Origin: Actinoplanes flavus
GTDB taxonomy: Bacteria; Actinomycetota; Actinomycetes; Mycobacteriales; Micromonosporaceae
Assembly: GCF_017592555.1 (NCBI RefSeq)
Contig: NZ_JAGFNS010000017.1
Span: forward strand, 1-44,518
Length of the DNA stretch: 44,518 bases
Direction: 5' to 3'
Positions within the stretch are counted from its first letter, which is position 1. Each line of letters begins with the position of its first letter. The notes under the pieces are model-generated. The model was not told the DNA's origin and ran no database searches. It saw only the letters and a program-made list of their open reading frames with translations. Below, piece by piece: positions 8,586-17,085 of this stretch. The position numbers and the translations under genes are program-made.

Positions 8586-9692
8586 GTGACCGACTTCAAG
8601 CCGGGGCTCGAGGGCGTCATCGCGTTCGAGACCGAGATCGCCGAGCCCGACCGTGACGGCGGCGCCCTGCGGTACCGCGGCGTCGACATCGAGGACCTGA
8701 TCGGGCAAGTCTCCTTCGGCAACGTCTGGGGCCTGCTGGTGGACGGCCGGTTCGGCCCGGGGCTGCCACCGGCCGAGCCGTTCCCGGTGCCGGTGCACTC
8801 CGGAGACATCCGGGTCGACGTGCAGTCCGCCGTCGCGATGCTGGCGCCCTACTGGGGGCTCTCCCAGATGCTCGACATCAGCGACGAGCAGGCCCGCCGC
8901 GACCTGGCCCGGGTGTCGGTGACCGCGCTGTCCTTCGTCGCCCAGGCGGCCCGCGGGCTGGGGCTGCCGGCCGTCCCGCAGAAGGACATCGACAAGGCCG
9001 AGACCATCGTGGAGCGGTTCATGCGCCGGTGGCGCGGCGAGCCGGACCCGCGGCACGTGAAGGCCGTCGACGCGTACTTCATCTCCTCCTGTGAGCACGG
9101 TCTCAACGCGTCCACCTTCACCACCCGGATCGTCGCGTCCACCGGTGCCGACGCCGCCGCCTGCATCTCCTCCGGAATCGGCGCGCTCTCCGGGCCGCTG
9201 CACGGCGGGGCGCCCACCCGGGTGCTGCACATGATCGAGGCGGTCGAGCGCAGCGGCGACGCGGTCGGCTACGTGAAGGACCTGCTGGACCGGGGCGAGC
9301 GGCTGATGGGCTTCGGCCACCGGGTCTACCGCGCCGAGGACCCGCGGGCCAAGGTGCTCCGCCGGATCGCGAAGGATCTCGGCGCCCCGCGCTTCGAGGT
9401 GGCCGAGGCCCTGGAGCGGGCCGCTCTGGCCGAGCTGCACGAGCGCAAACCCGACCAGCATCTGTGGACGAACGTGGAGTTCTGGGCCGCCGTGGTGCTC
9501 GACTTCGCCGAGGTCCCGGCGCACATGTTCACCTCGATGTTCACGTGCGCACGGGTGGCCGGCTGGAGTGCGCACATCCTGGAGCAGAAGAAACTCGGGC
9601 GGATCCTGCGGCCGGGTCTCCACTATGTGGGACCGGAGCCCCGGAAGCCGCAGGAGGTCGAGGGCTGGGATCAGCTCCCGCATAATGTGTGA
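8586..9692 (+). CDS. Citrate synthase 2
   Basis: A 368-residue citrate synthase condensing acetyl-CoA with oxaloacetate at the entry of the TCA cycle. The catalytic triad is visible: H206 (SGPLHGGAP), H245 (GFGHRVYR) and D306 (VVLDFAEVP), with H171 in CEHGLNAST. The shorter actinobacterial citrate synthase 2 form begins near TDFKPGLEGV. The GTG at 8586 is preferred because AGGGAG lies 4 nt upstream; the open frame continues to 8487. In the 203-bp upstream gap I see only a small GGATG/CATCC inverted repeat (8485-8499). The stop is followed directly by serC. Confidence 0.93.
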   Translation: MTDFKPGLEGVIAFETEIAEPDRDGGALRYRGVDIEDLIGQVSFGNVWGLLVDGRFGPGLPPAEPFPVPVHSGDIRVDVQSAVAMLAPYWGLSQMLDISDEQARRDLARVSVTALSFVAQAARGLGLPAVPQKDIDKAETIVERFMRRWRGEPDPRHVKAVDAYFISSCEHGLNASTFTTRIVASTGADAAACISSGIGALSGPLHGGAPTRVLHMIEAVERSGDAVGYVKDLLDRGERLMGFGHRVYRAEDPRAKVLRRIAKDLGAPRFEVAEALERAALAELHERKPDQHLWTNVEFWAAVVLDFAEVPAHMFTSMFTCARVAGWSAHILEQKKLGRILRPGLHYVGPEPRKPQEVEGWDQLPHNV

Positions 9693-9694
9693 TC

Positions 9695-10813
9695 GTGGCT
9701 GACATCCGGATCCCCGACACGATCAAACCCGTCGACGGCCGTTTCGGCTCGGGCCCGAGCAAGGTCCGTCCCGAGGGTGTCGAGGCGCTCTCCGCGGTGT
9801 CCCGCACCTTCATGGGCACCTCCCACCGGCAGAGCACGGTGAAGGACCAGGTGGCCCGGCTGCGCCGCGGCCTGGCCGAGTTCTTCTCGATCCCGGACGG
9901 CTACGAGGTGATCCTGTCCAACGGCGGGACCAGCGCCTTCTGGGAGGTCGCCACCTTCGGCCTGGTCCGGGAAAAGGCCCAGTTCGCCGAGTTCGGCGAG
10001 TTCGGCGCCAAGTTCGTGCAGGCGGTCACGGACGCGCCGTTCCTGGCCGAGCCGACCGTGCACCGGGCACCCGGCGGCCAGGCGTCGTACCTGACCGCCG
10101 AAGCCGGCGCCGACGTCTACGCCACCGTGCAGAACGAGACCTCCACCGGGGTGGCCGTCCCGGTCCGCCGGGTGGCGGGCGCCGACCCGGGCGCGCTCCT
10201 GCTGACCGACGCCACCTCGGGCGGCGGCAGCCTCGACGTCGACGTCCGGGAGACCGACGTCTACTACCTGGCCCCGCAGAAGGCGCTCGGCTCGGACGGC
10301 GGGATCTGGCTGGCCCTCATGTCGCCGGCCGCGATCGAGCGGGCCTACCAGATCAAGGCGTCGGGGCGGTACGTTCCCCAGTTCCTGGACCTGGTGACCG
10401 CGATCGAGCAGTCCCGGCTGGAGCAGACCTACAACACTCCGGCGCTGGCCACCGTCTTCCTCGCCGCCGAGCAGGTCGACTGGATGAACGCGCAGGGCGG
10501 CCTGTCCTGGGCGGTCAAGCGCAGCGCGGAGAGCGCGGCGGCGATCTACGGCTGGGCCGACCGGTCGTCCTTCGCGCAGCCGTTCGTCACCGATCCGGCG
10601 CTGCGCTCGGCCGCGGTGGCCACCATCGACTTCGAGGGTGTGGACGCCGCGACCATCGCCAAGGTGCTGCGCGCCAACGACGTGGTGGACACCGAGCCCT
10701 ACCGCAAGCTGGGCCGCAACCAGCTCCGCGTGGCCCTCTACCCGACCGTCGACCCGTCCGATGTGGCCGCTCTCACAGCCTGCATCGACTATGTGGCCGA
10801 GCGTTTGAGTTAG
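9695..10813 (+). CDS. serC: Phosphoserine aminotransferase
   Basis: A 372-residue PLP enzyme converting 3-phosphohydroxypyruvate and glutamate to phosphoserine and 2-oxoglutarate in serine synthesis; SerC also serves in PLP synthesis in some bacteria. It matches the mycobacterial SerC type along its length, including DGRFGSGPSKVR at the start, GTSHRQ, NETSTGVAVPVRR, and the PLP lysine K196 in APQKALGSDGG. The C-terminal segment DTEPYRKLGRNQLRVA is also typical. GTG codons at 9689 (overlapping the citrate synthase stop as GTGA) and 9695 are both possible starts. Confidence 0.95.
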   Translation: MADIRIPDTIKPVDGRFGSGPSKVRPEGVEALSAVSRTFMGTSHRQSTVKDQVARLRRGLAEFFSIPDGYEVILSNGGTSAFWEVATFGLVREKAQFAEFGEFGAKFVQAVTDAPFLAEPTVHRAPGGQASYLTAEAGADVYATVQNETSTGVAVPVRRVAGADPGALLLTDATSGGGSLDVDVRETDVYYLAPQKALGSDGGIWLALMSPAAIERAYQIKASGRYVPQFLDLVTAIEQSRLEQTYNTPALATVFLAAEQVDWMNAQGGLSWAVKRSAESAAAIYGWADRSSFAQPFVTDPALRSAAVATIDFEGVDAATIAKVLRANDVVDTEPYRKLGRNQLRVALYPTVDPSDVAALTACIDYVAERLS

Positions 10814-10818
10814 TGGTG

Positions 10819-10846
10819 TTGACGGGGCTCCGGGCGTACCGATAAA
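10819..10846 (+). promoter_or_regulatory. Candidate sigma-70-type promoter upstream of sepH
   Basis: TTGACG (10819-10824), a 16-bp spacer, then GATAAA (10841-10846) lie at the left of the 201-bp gap between serC and sepH. The match to a housekeeping promoter is fair. No terminator hairpin for serC was evident in the gap. Confidence 0.3.
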
Positions 10847-11014
10847 GGTTGAAAGGAAGCCGGCGGCGGAGAACGAAGATCATCTCCGCTGGTCAGCAGT
10901 TTGACGGCGTGGCTTACCCCCATCGGGTGACCAAGGGGCGTACCGTGTTCCGAAACGCGCCCGGGTGAATGACTCTCGGGAGCACAGGCCAACGCGACGA
11001 GACGGAGGCAACGC

Positions 11015-12067
11015 ATGCGGCCGGTACGCTTCGTCGCCCTCTCTGAAGACGGTCAGGCTCTCGTGCTCGCCGACGAGGTCGGGCGCCTGCTGGCTCTTCC
11101 CATCGACGAGCGGGTGTCCGGGGTCCTCACCGAGGGGCCCGCGGCTCCCGGCACGGCCGTGGCGGTCCTGTCCGCCGAGTCGGCGCCCTCGCTGTCCCCA
11201 CGCGACATCCAGGCCCGCATCCGGTCCGGCGAGTCCGCGGAGGATGTGGCCCGCATCGCCGGTGTCCCGGTCGACCGGGTCCTGCGCTACGCGGGCCCGG
11301 TGCTGCAGGAGCGGGCCATGCTGGCCCAGCACGCTCGCCGGACCAGGCTGAAGACGTCCGACTCCGGTCAGCCGCTGTCCGAGGTGGTCGACAGCCGTCT
11401 CGCGCAGCACGGCATCGACACCGAGAAGATCTCGTGGGACGCGTTCCGCCGCGACGACGGCACCTGGCGCATCGTCGCCACCTGGCCGTCCGGCAAAGCC
11501 ACCGCCCAGGCCATCTGGGATCTGGACAAGGGCCGTCAGGTGGTGTCGCCGCACGACGACATGGCTCAGTACCTGTGCGCCGAGCGCCCCACCCAGATCC
11601 TCGGCCAGGAGCCCGCTCCGGAACGCGGCGGCCACGGTCTGCCCGGTCCGGCCCGGAGCAGCGAGCCGAGCCGTGGCGGTCACGGCCTGCCCAGCGCCGA
11701 CCCGGTGCCCGCCCGGCCCGGCCGTGACCCGATCCGCGCCGGCCGTGACGCGCTGCTGGCCTCGCTCGACCGGCCGCTCGAGGGCTCGTCCGGCCGTGGC
11801 CTGGAGCCGGCTCCCCGCCGCCCGGTCGCCGGGGGCGCCGCGGCGCTGCTCGGCGGCGGTTCGGGTTCCGCCTTCGACGACGACGCCGACCTTCCGAAGG
11901 AGGTGCCGGCCGTGCCGTCGCTGGCGGTGCTGCGCCCGCGCCGCACGGTGGGCCAGAGCCCGTCGGCCGGCACCGAGTCGGAGGAGAGCAACAAGCCGCG
12001 CAAGCGTCTCCCGAGCTGGGACGACGTGTTGTTCGGCGGTGGCCCGGCGGCCCGCGAGTCGTCCTGA
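11015..12067 (+). CDS. sepH: Cell division protein SepH
   Basis: A 350-residue protein of the SepH (DUF3071) family, shown in Streptomyces to promote FtsZ assembly at septa. The conserved N-terminal part (1-100) contains the helix-turn-helix-like LSPRDIQARIRSGESAEDVA near 61-80 and the VPVDRVLRYAGPVLQERA motif. A second conserved patch (ISWDAFRRDDGTW, residues about 139-151) is followed by a variable Pro/Arg/Gly-rich linker with repeated GGHGLP, then a short conserved C-terminal tail (KRLPSWDDVLFG). The GGAGG at 11003-11007 is well spaced before the ATG. The stop codon overlaps the start of thpR. Confidence 0.92.
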   Translation: MRPVRFVALSEDGQALVLADEVGRLLALPIDERVSGVLTEGPAAPGTAVAVLSAESAPSLSPRDIQARIRSGESAEDVARIAGVPVDRVLRYAGPVLQERAMLAQHARRTRLKTSDSGQPLSEVVDSRLAQHGIDTEKISWDAFRRDDGTWRIVATWPSGKATAQAIWDLDKGRQVVSPHDDMAQYLCAERPTQILGQEPAPERGGHGLPGPARSSEPSRGGHGLPSADPVPARPGRDPIRAGRDALLASLDRPLEGSSGRGLEPAPRRPVAGGAAALLGGGSGSAFDDDADLPKEVPAVPSLAVLRPRRTVGQSPSAGTESEESNKPRKRLPSWDDVLFGGGPAARESS

Positions 12068-12546
12068 CCGGCCCGCGCCTCTTCGTCGCCGTCTTCCCGT
12101 CCGCGGAGGCCCGCGACCATCTGCGCCGTCACCTGCCGCCGCACGCCGCCCGCCGCCCGGACAAGTGGCATGTCACCCTGGCGTTTCTCGGCGACGTGCC
12201 GGAGGAGCCGGTCGTCGAGGCCCTGACCACGGTTCCCGGTCCCGGCCCGGTGCGTCTGCGCCTGGCCGGCAGCGGGCGGTTCGGCTCGGTGGTCTGGGCC
12301 GGTCTGCTCGGTGATCTGGAACCGTTGACGGCCTTCCGCGAGCGGGTCCGGGTCGCGCTGACCGAGGCCGGGTTCCCGATCGAGGGGCGGCCGTACCACC
12401 CCCACCTGACGATCTCCTACCGCTTCGACCGGCGCGTCGTGGCGGCGCTCGACGGCTATGCCGGACCGTCCTGGGAGGTCGGCGAGTTCGCCCTGGTCGG
12501 CAGCGCGGACGGCGAGTATCACCGGCTCTGGGCCGCCCCGCTCTGA
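12064..12546 (+). CDS. thpR: 2'-5' RNA ligase family protein (RNA 2',3'-cyclic phosphodiesterase), CTG start
   Basis: A 160-residue 2H phosphoesterase. Both catalytic HxT motifs are present, HVTL (36-39) and HLTI (114-117), and the N-terminus LTGPRLFVAVFP is the usual first strand. Homologues hydrolyse RNA 2',3'-cyclic phosphates. No ATG, GTG or TTG exists in frame upstream of the first HxT motif. The only plausible start is the CTG at 12064, which overlaps the sepH stop as CTGA, exactly like the common ATGA/GTGA coupling. Starting at the GTG at 12196 would remove the first catalytic motif and give an inactive protein. Family call is strong; the start is inferred. Confidence 0.85.
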   Translation: MTGPRLFVAVFPSAEARDHLRRHLPPHAARRPDKWHVTLAFLGDVPEEPVVEALTTVPGPGPVRLRLAGSGRFGSVVWAGLLGDLEPLTAFRERVRVALTEAGFPIEGRPYHPHLTISYRFDRRVVAALDGYAGPSWEVGEFALVGSADGEYHRLWAAPL

Positions 12547-12550
12547 CCGC

Positions 12551-13117
12551 TCAGGCGGCCGGGCCGGTCTCCCGGCGCAGGATCAGGCCGGCCGCCTCCA
12601 GGGTGGCCTCCACGCGGAGCCGCTCCAGATCCAGATCCCGGCCGGTCAGCGACTGGAGGCGCTCCGGCACGCCCAGGCAGCGGCACGCCATCCGCAGGTA
12701 CGTGTCGTAGGCCAGCATCACGGCGTTGTAGAGCGCCTCCGACTGCGCCACGAGGGAGCTGCGCCGCTGGTGGTCGAGACGGCGCAGTTCGTACGCGATC
12801 CGCTCGATCGGCGGCGGGCGCAACGCGGACAGGCGGGACGGGTCCCAGCTCTTCATCCCGCGTTCGAGGCGCCGCAGCGAGGCGCGTTCGTGGCGGCCCC
12901 GCGGGCCCCGGTCGACCGGGCGGCGGGCCCGGCGGGCCAGGTGGCGATGGGCGGCGCGGTCGCGGCCGTTACGGGCACGCAGCTCGCGGCGGCCCCGGCG
13001 GGTGAGCAGATGGCGCAGGTCGGAGGCCTGGCCGCTGAGCATGATGGTGGCGGCGCACGGCAGGATCAGCAGCGCCGAAAGCGCCGCCGAAAGCACAGCG
13101 AGGTGCGCGATCGCCAC
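12551..13117 (-). CDS. Membrane-anchored hypothetical protein
   Basis: A 188-residue protein with one N-terminal transmembrane segment (about residues 6-28), a very Arg-rich cytoplasmic region (about 35-85) and a helical C-terminal domain (about 95-188). The last domain includes LDHQRRSSLVAQSEALYNAVMLAYDTYL. I do not recognise a named family. The basic stretch could contact nucleic acid or lipid head groups. It is convergent with thpR (4-bp gap). The GTG at 13117 places the hydrophobic segment right at the start. Confidence 0.7.
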   Translation of the reverse strand: MAIAHLAVLSAALSALLILPCAATIMLSGQASDLRHLLTRRGRRELRARNGRDRAAHRHLARRARRPVDRGPRGRHERASLRRLERGMKSWDPSRLSALRPPPIERIAYELRRLDHQRRSSLVAQSEALYNAVMLAYDTYLRMACRCLGVPERLQSLTGRDLDLERLRVEATLEAAGLILRRETGPAA

Positions 13118-13219
13118 GGTTAGACGCTAGGCCCTGTCCGGCCGGGCCGGAATACCCGTTTGGTGGACCCGGCCTGCCGAGCTTGCCGAATACCGGATTT
13201 CTCCGGGATCCCGGGCCGG

Positions 13220-14566
13220 TCAGACGTTCACCCCGGAACTGGAGTGCGCGAGCGGTTCGGCGTGCGCGCGGGTCGTGCCGCGCGGCCGCGGCACCACCGG
13301 GGTGACGGCCAGCCGGATCCGCCGGCGCGGCCGCTTCTCGATCCGCAGCCGCTCGCCGCTGGCCCGCAGCTGCCAGGCGAGCGCGCCCAGCGCGGCCACG
13401 AAGCTGACCAGACCGGCCGCCCAGATGCTCGACGGCACCCCGAACCGCTCGCCCCACCAGCCGGACAGCGTCGCCCCGATCGGTGTCGTGCCGAGGAAGA
13501 CCAGCACGTACAGGGCCATGACCCGGCCCCGGTACTCCGGGTCGACGCCCATCTGCACCCGGTGGTTCGCCCCCTGGGCCAGGTAGATCGAGAAGAAGCC
13601 GGTGGGCACCAGCAGCAGCGCCGCGACCGCGAAGGTGGGCGCGAACCCGACCGCGAACTCGAACATCCCGAAGAACAGCGCCGCGCCGATCACCCGGTAG
13701 ACGCCGGGGCGGGTCCGGCGGCGGGTGCCGGCCAGCGCGCCGCCCAGCGAGCCGATGGCCAGACACGTGGTGAGCAGGCCGAACGACGACGGGCCGGCGT
13801 TGAACTCGATCTTCGCGAGGGCGGCCAGCGTGACCGGGAAGTTGAAGCCGATCATGCCGATCACGGCCATCATGCCGATCGGCAGCAGCAGGTCGTGCCG
13901 TTTGCCGACGTAGCGCAGGCCGTCGATCACCCGGGCGCCGCCACCGGCCCGGCGGTCGGTGCCGTGCAGCTCGGCGGGGCGCATCCGCAGGTAGGTGAAG
14001 ACCGGCGCGACCGCCAGCGCCGTCGAGATCAGGAACACGGCGGGCGTGGAGAGCACCGCGAGCAGCACGCCGGCCAGGGCCGGGCCGCTGATCCGGGCGA
14101 TGTTGAAGGTGGCCGCGGAGAGCGCCAGCGCGTTCGGCAGCAGCCGCAGCTCGACCAGCTCGGAGACGAACGCCTGCCGCACCGGGGTCTCCACCGCGTT
14201 CGCGATGCCGAGGAACAGCGCGGACACGAACACGTGCCACAGCTCGACCACCCCGGCCGCGACCAGCACCGCGAAGAGGATCGCGAAGGCGGCGAAAGCG
14301 GCGTTCGCCGCGATCAGCAGCTTGCGCTTGTCGTACCGGTCGGCCAGGCGGCCACTCCAGAGGGTCAAGAGCATCACCGGTACGAACTGAAGCGCCGTGA
14401 CCATGCCCAGTGCCCCGGGTGAGTCGCCGGAGAGCTCCAGGACCAGCCAGTCCTGTGCGGTGAACATCATCCACACCCCGACCAGCTTGACCAGCTGCCC
14501 GCCGGCGAACAGTCGGTAGTTCGGCACCCGCAGGGATAGGAATGTGCTGTTCAGGGCTGTCCGCAC
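13220..14566 (-). CDS. MFS efflux transporter in MarR operon
   Basis: A 448-residue MFS_3-type permease with about 12 transmembrane segments, the cytoplasmic loop GRLADRYDKRKLLI (near 72-85) and GVDPEYRGRVMALYVLVF in the second half. A basic hydrophilic tail of about 50 residues follows the last helix. The gene lies 73 bp downstream of a MarR regulator on the same strand, the usual arrangement for a self-regulated drug or metabolite efflux operon. The substrate is unknown. Confidence 0.85.
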   Translation of the reverse strand: MRTALNSTFLSLRVPNYRLFAGGQLVKLVGVWMMFTAQDWLVLELSGDSPGALGMVTALQFVPVMLLTLWSGRLADRYDKRKLLIAANAAFAAFAILFAVLVAAGVVELWHVFVSALFLGIANAVETPVRQAFVSELVELRLLPNALALSAATFNIARISGPALAGVLLAVLSTPAVFLISTALAVAPVFTYLRMRPAELHGTDRRAGGGARVIDGLRYVGKRHDLLLPIGMMAVIGMIGFNFPVTLAALAKIEFNAGPSSFGLLTTCLAIGSLGGALAGTRRRTRPGVYRVIGAALFFGMFEFAVGFAPTFAVAALLLVPTGFFSIYLAQGANHRVQMGVDPEYRGRVMALYVLVFLGTTPIGATLSGWWGERFGVPSSIWAAGLVSFVAALGALAWQLRASGERLRIEKRPRRRIRLAVTPVVPRPRGTTRAHAEPLAHSSSGVNV

Positions 14567-14639
14567 GCGGTATGCGCCTCCTCGGTCGTACGCGTCATCG
14601 CCGAGTGATGAAGCGAGCGACCTCGGAAGGGGCCGGGGG

Positions 14640-15089
14640 TCAGCCCCGGGCGACCCGCTGCAGGATCTCCGCAGCGCGTGCCAGGGTGTCCCGTTCCTCG
14701 GGGGTGAGCCGGTCCAGCTGGACGGCGAGCCACTCGTTACGGGCCCGCTCGTGCAGTGCGTAGACCGCCCGTCCCTGATCCGTGGCGGCCAGGATCACCT
14801 GGCGCCCGTCGGTCGGGTGCGGTGTCCGCGCGACGAGCCCGCGCTCCTCCAGCTTCCCCACGATCTTCGTCATCGTCGGGGGCTGGACGCGTTCCACGTC
14901 GGCGAGCTCACGCGGAGTCAGCGCGCCGGCCAGCTGGAGGCTGGTCAGCGCGGACAGCTGACTGAACGTCAGATCACCCACGGGGCGGGCCTGCCGGACC
15001 CGCCGGCTGAACCGGATGATCGCATCCCGCAGCGTCTTGGCCAGCGATTCCGCTGTCGTGCGCTCCGTCGTCATCACCCGCTCCATCAC
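14640..15089 (-). CDS. MarR family transcriptional regulator
   Basis: A 149-residue winged-helix repressor. The recognition region runs through SALTSLQLAGALTPRELADVERVQPPTMTKIVGKLEERGLV, and the wing is RTPHPTDGRQVILA. It likely represses itself and the downstream MFS gene until a ligand binds. The GTG at 15089 is chosen because TAGGCT lies 7 nt upstream, fitting a leaderless transcript; an ATG at 15074 with GGAG 6 nt upstream is an alternative that would shorten it by five residues. The putative operator overlaps the proposed -10 box. Confidence 0.88.
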   Translation of the reverse strand: MMERVMTTERTTAESLAKTLRDAIIRFSRRVRQARPVGDLTFSQLSALTSLQLAGALTPRELADVERVQPPTMTKIVGKLEERGLVARTPHPTDGRQVILAATDQGRAVYALHERARNEWLAVQLDRLTPEERDTLARAAEILQRVARG

Positions 15090-15094
15090 GGTCC

Positions 15095-15120
15095 TTAGCC
15101 TAGCTAATGAGCATGGCTAA
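15095..15120. promoter_or_regulatory. Palindromic MarR-type operator overlapping a -10 box
   Basis: TTAGC-CTA-GCTAA (15095-15107) is a perfect inverted repeat, and a further GGCTAA (15115-15120) pairs with TTAGCC at 15095-15100. The minus-strand TAGGCT (15102-15097) sits inside it, 7 nt before the marR GTG. A repressor bound here would block transcription of marR and the MFS gene. Confidence 0.55.
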
Positions 15121-15190
15121 CGACATCCGATTATCCGTATGACAGCCGTCACCGGGCACGCTAGCGCACCCGGTTGACGGCCGAGAATCC

Positions 15191-16642
15191 TCAGAGGATC
15201 CAGGACTCCAGCGGACCCCTGGCGAAGTACAGAACGAACAGGGCGGTGATGCCGTACATCATCGGGTGGATCTCCCGGGCCCGGCCGGTGGCCAGCTTCA
15301 GGACGACATAGGTGATGATCCCGGCCCCGATGCCGTTGGAGATCGAATAGGTGAACGGCATCAGCGTGACGGTGAGGAACGCCGGCAACGCGATGGTGTA
15401 GTCCGACCAGTCGATCTGCCGGACCGTGGTCATCATCAGGAAGCCGACCACCACCAGCGCGGTCGACGCCGCCTCGAACGGCACCACCTTCACCAGCGGC
15501 GCGAAGAACATCGCCACCAGGAAGAGCACACCGGTGACCACGCTGGCCAGACCGGTCCGGGCGCCCTCACCGACACCGGACGCGCTCTCCACGTACGAGG
15601 TGTTGCTGGAGACGCTGGCCGCGCCACCGGCCGCCGCGGCGACCGAGTCGACGAGCAGGATCTGCGTGGACCGCGGCGGCATGCCCTCGGCGTCGAGCAG
15701 GTCTGCCTCCTGACCGACCGCGACCATCGTGCCCATGGTGTCGAAGAAGTCCGTCACCAGCAGCGTGAAGACGAACATCAGCGCGACCAGCGGACCCGCC
15801 GTCGACCACGAGGCGAGCACGTTGAACTGCCCGATCAGCGACAGGTCGGGGGTGTCGATGATCCGCTCGGGCAACGCCGGCACGTTCAGCGACCAGCCGC
15901 CCGGCTTGACCACGGCCGGGCCGAGACCGGCGATCGCCTCCACGACGATCGCGATGACCGTGGTGCTCAGGATGCCGATCAGGATCGCGCCCTTGACCTT
16001 GCGGACGAACAGCACCAGCGTGATCAACAGGCCCACCACGAAGACGAACGTGGGCCAGGTCACCAGCGTGCCGCCGAGGCCGAGCTCGACCGGGACGGTG
16101 GTGTTGGCGGCGTCCGGCACCCGGTGCACGAACCCGGCGTCCACCAGGCCGATGATCATCAGGAACAGGCCGATGCCCACGCCGATCGCGGTCTTCAGCT
16201 GCGTCGGAACCGCCTTGAACACCGCGGTACGCAACCCGGTCAGCACCAGCACCGCGATCAGCAGACCCTCGACGACCACCAGGCCCATCGCGTCGGCCCA
16301 GGTCATCTCGGGCGCGATCTCGTACGCCACCAGGGCGTTCACACCGAGGCCGGCGGCCAGCGCCAGCGGGAACCGGCCGACCACGCCCATCAGGATGGTC
16401 ATCACACCGGCGACCAGGGCGGTACCGGCCGCGAGAGCCGCGATCGGCAGCTTGGCGCCGGTCTCGTCCGCGCCACCGGCCAGGATCAGCGGGTTCAGCA
16501 CCACGATGTAGGCCATCGTGAAGAACGTGACGACGCCGCCACGCACTTCGCGGCCCATCGTCGAGCCGCGCTGGGATATCTCGAAGAACCGGTCGAGGGC
16601 CCTCTTGGCCGTGCCGGTGCCGGGCTCGGAATCTACAGACAT
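15191..16642 (-). CDS. NCS2 family purine permease (AzgA-like)
   Basis: A 483-residue permease with about 12-14 membrane segments. It resembles the guanine/hypoxanthine branch of NCS2: EVRGGVVTFFTMAYIVVLNPLIL near the N-terminus, LAAGLGVNALVAYEI, VTDFFDTMGTMVAVGQEADLLD, and the VSSNTSYVESASGVGEGARTGLASVVTG segment. It probably takes up purine bases with protons. The ATG at 16642 is preferred because GGAAGG lies 4 nt upstream; the longer frame to 16696 is unlikely. The 134-bp upstream region has GCGCATGC-type repeats but no recognisable purine riboswitch. Confidence 0.9.
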   Translation of the reverse strand: MSVDSEPGTGTAKRALDRFFEISQRGSTMGREVRGGVVTFFTMAYIVVLNPLILAGGADETGAKLPIAALAAGTALVAGVMTILMGVVGRFPLALAAGLGVNALVAYEIAPEMTWADAMGLVVVEGLLIAVLVLTGLRTAVFKAVPTQLKTAIGVGIGLFLMIIGLVDAGFVHRVPDAANTTVPVELGLGGTLVTWPTFVFVVGLLITLVLFVRKVKGAILIGILSTTVIAIVVEAIAGLGPAVVKPGGWSLNVPALPERIIDTPDLSLIGQFNVLASWSTAGPLVALMFVFTLLVTDFFDTMGTMVAVGQEADLLDAEGMPPRSTQILLVDSVAAAAGGAASVSSNTSYVESASGVGEGARTGLASVVTGVLFLVAMFFAPLVKVVPFEAASTALVVVGFLMMTTVRQIDWSDYTIALPAFLTVTLMPFTYSISNGIGAGIITYVVLKLATGRAREIHPMMYGITALFVLYFARGPLESWIL

Positions 16643-16764
16643 GGGACCTTCCGAAAGGTGGCGCATGCATGGACGCGCGCATGCTTTCAGATGCAACTAC
16701 CTCGGTAAAAGCCGTGCGATGTTACAACTCTCACGCGCTGCGCCGATGCGATCCGTAATGGCCG

Positions 16765-16776
16765 TACCCTGGCGGA
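16765..16776 (+). promoter_or_regulatory. -10 box of a probable leaderless gene
   Basis: TACCCT (16765-16770) is followed by exactly 6 nt and then the GTG start of the DUF2530 gene. This is the usual spacing for leaderless actinobacterial transcripts. No convincing -35 element was seen. Confidence 0.4.
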
Positions 16777-17082
16777 GTGAGTGACCTGTCTCCCGCCACG
16801 CACACCGGCGACCCGCTGCCGGCCCTCACCGTGGTGACCGGGACGAAACCACGGCCCGCACCACTCGATCCCCCGATGGTTCCGTTCGCGCTGGCCGGCG
16901 TCGCGGCCTTCGCCGTCGCGACGTTGATCACATGGCTCGCCGAGGTGCCCGACCTGTGGTTTCAGACCAGCCTGGCCGGACTGCTGTGGGGCATCCCGGG
17001 CACGCTGACCATGGTCGTGCACGACCGGAACAGGCGTCGCCGCCGGGCACTGACGCACCCGGAATTCACCGTCGACGCCTAG
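16777..17082 (+). CDS. DUF2530 membrane protein
   Basis: A 101-residue protein with two predicted transmembrane helices (about 35-55 and 62-82), the second containing FQTSLAGLLWGIPGTLTMVVHDR. It matches the actinobacterial DUF2530 family, whose function is unknown. It starts at a GTG placed 6 nt after a TACCCT box and ends 3 bp from the convergent DUF3027 gene. Confidence 0.8.
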   Translation: MSDLSPATHTGDPLPALTVVTGTKPRPAPLDPPMVPFALAGVAAFAVATLITWLAEVPDLWFQTSLAGLLWGIPGTLTMVVHDRNRRRRRALTHPEFTVDA

Positions 17083-17085
17083 GCC

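Noticed and set aside
13160..14422. Plus-strand open frame of about 420 codons
   Set aside because: Antisense to the MFS gene; no recognisable domain and biased composition.
16643..16776. Possible purine riboswitch upstream of the NCS2 permease
   Set aside because: The region contains only short GCGCATGC-type repeats; the conserved junction core and pairing of a purine riboswitch are not visible.
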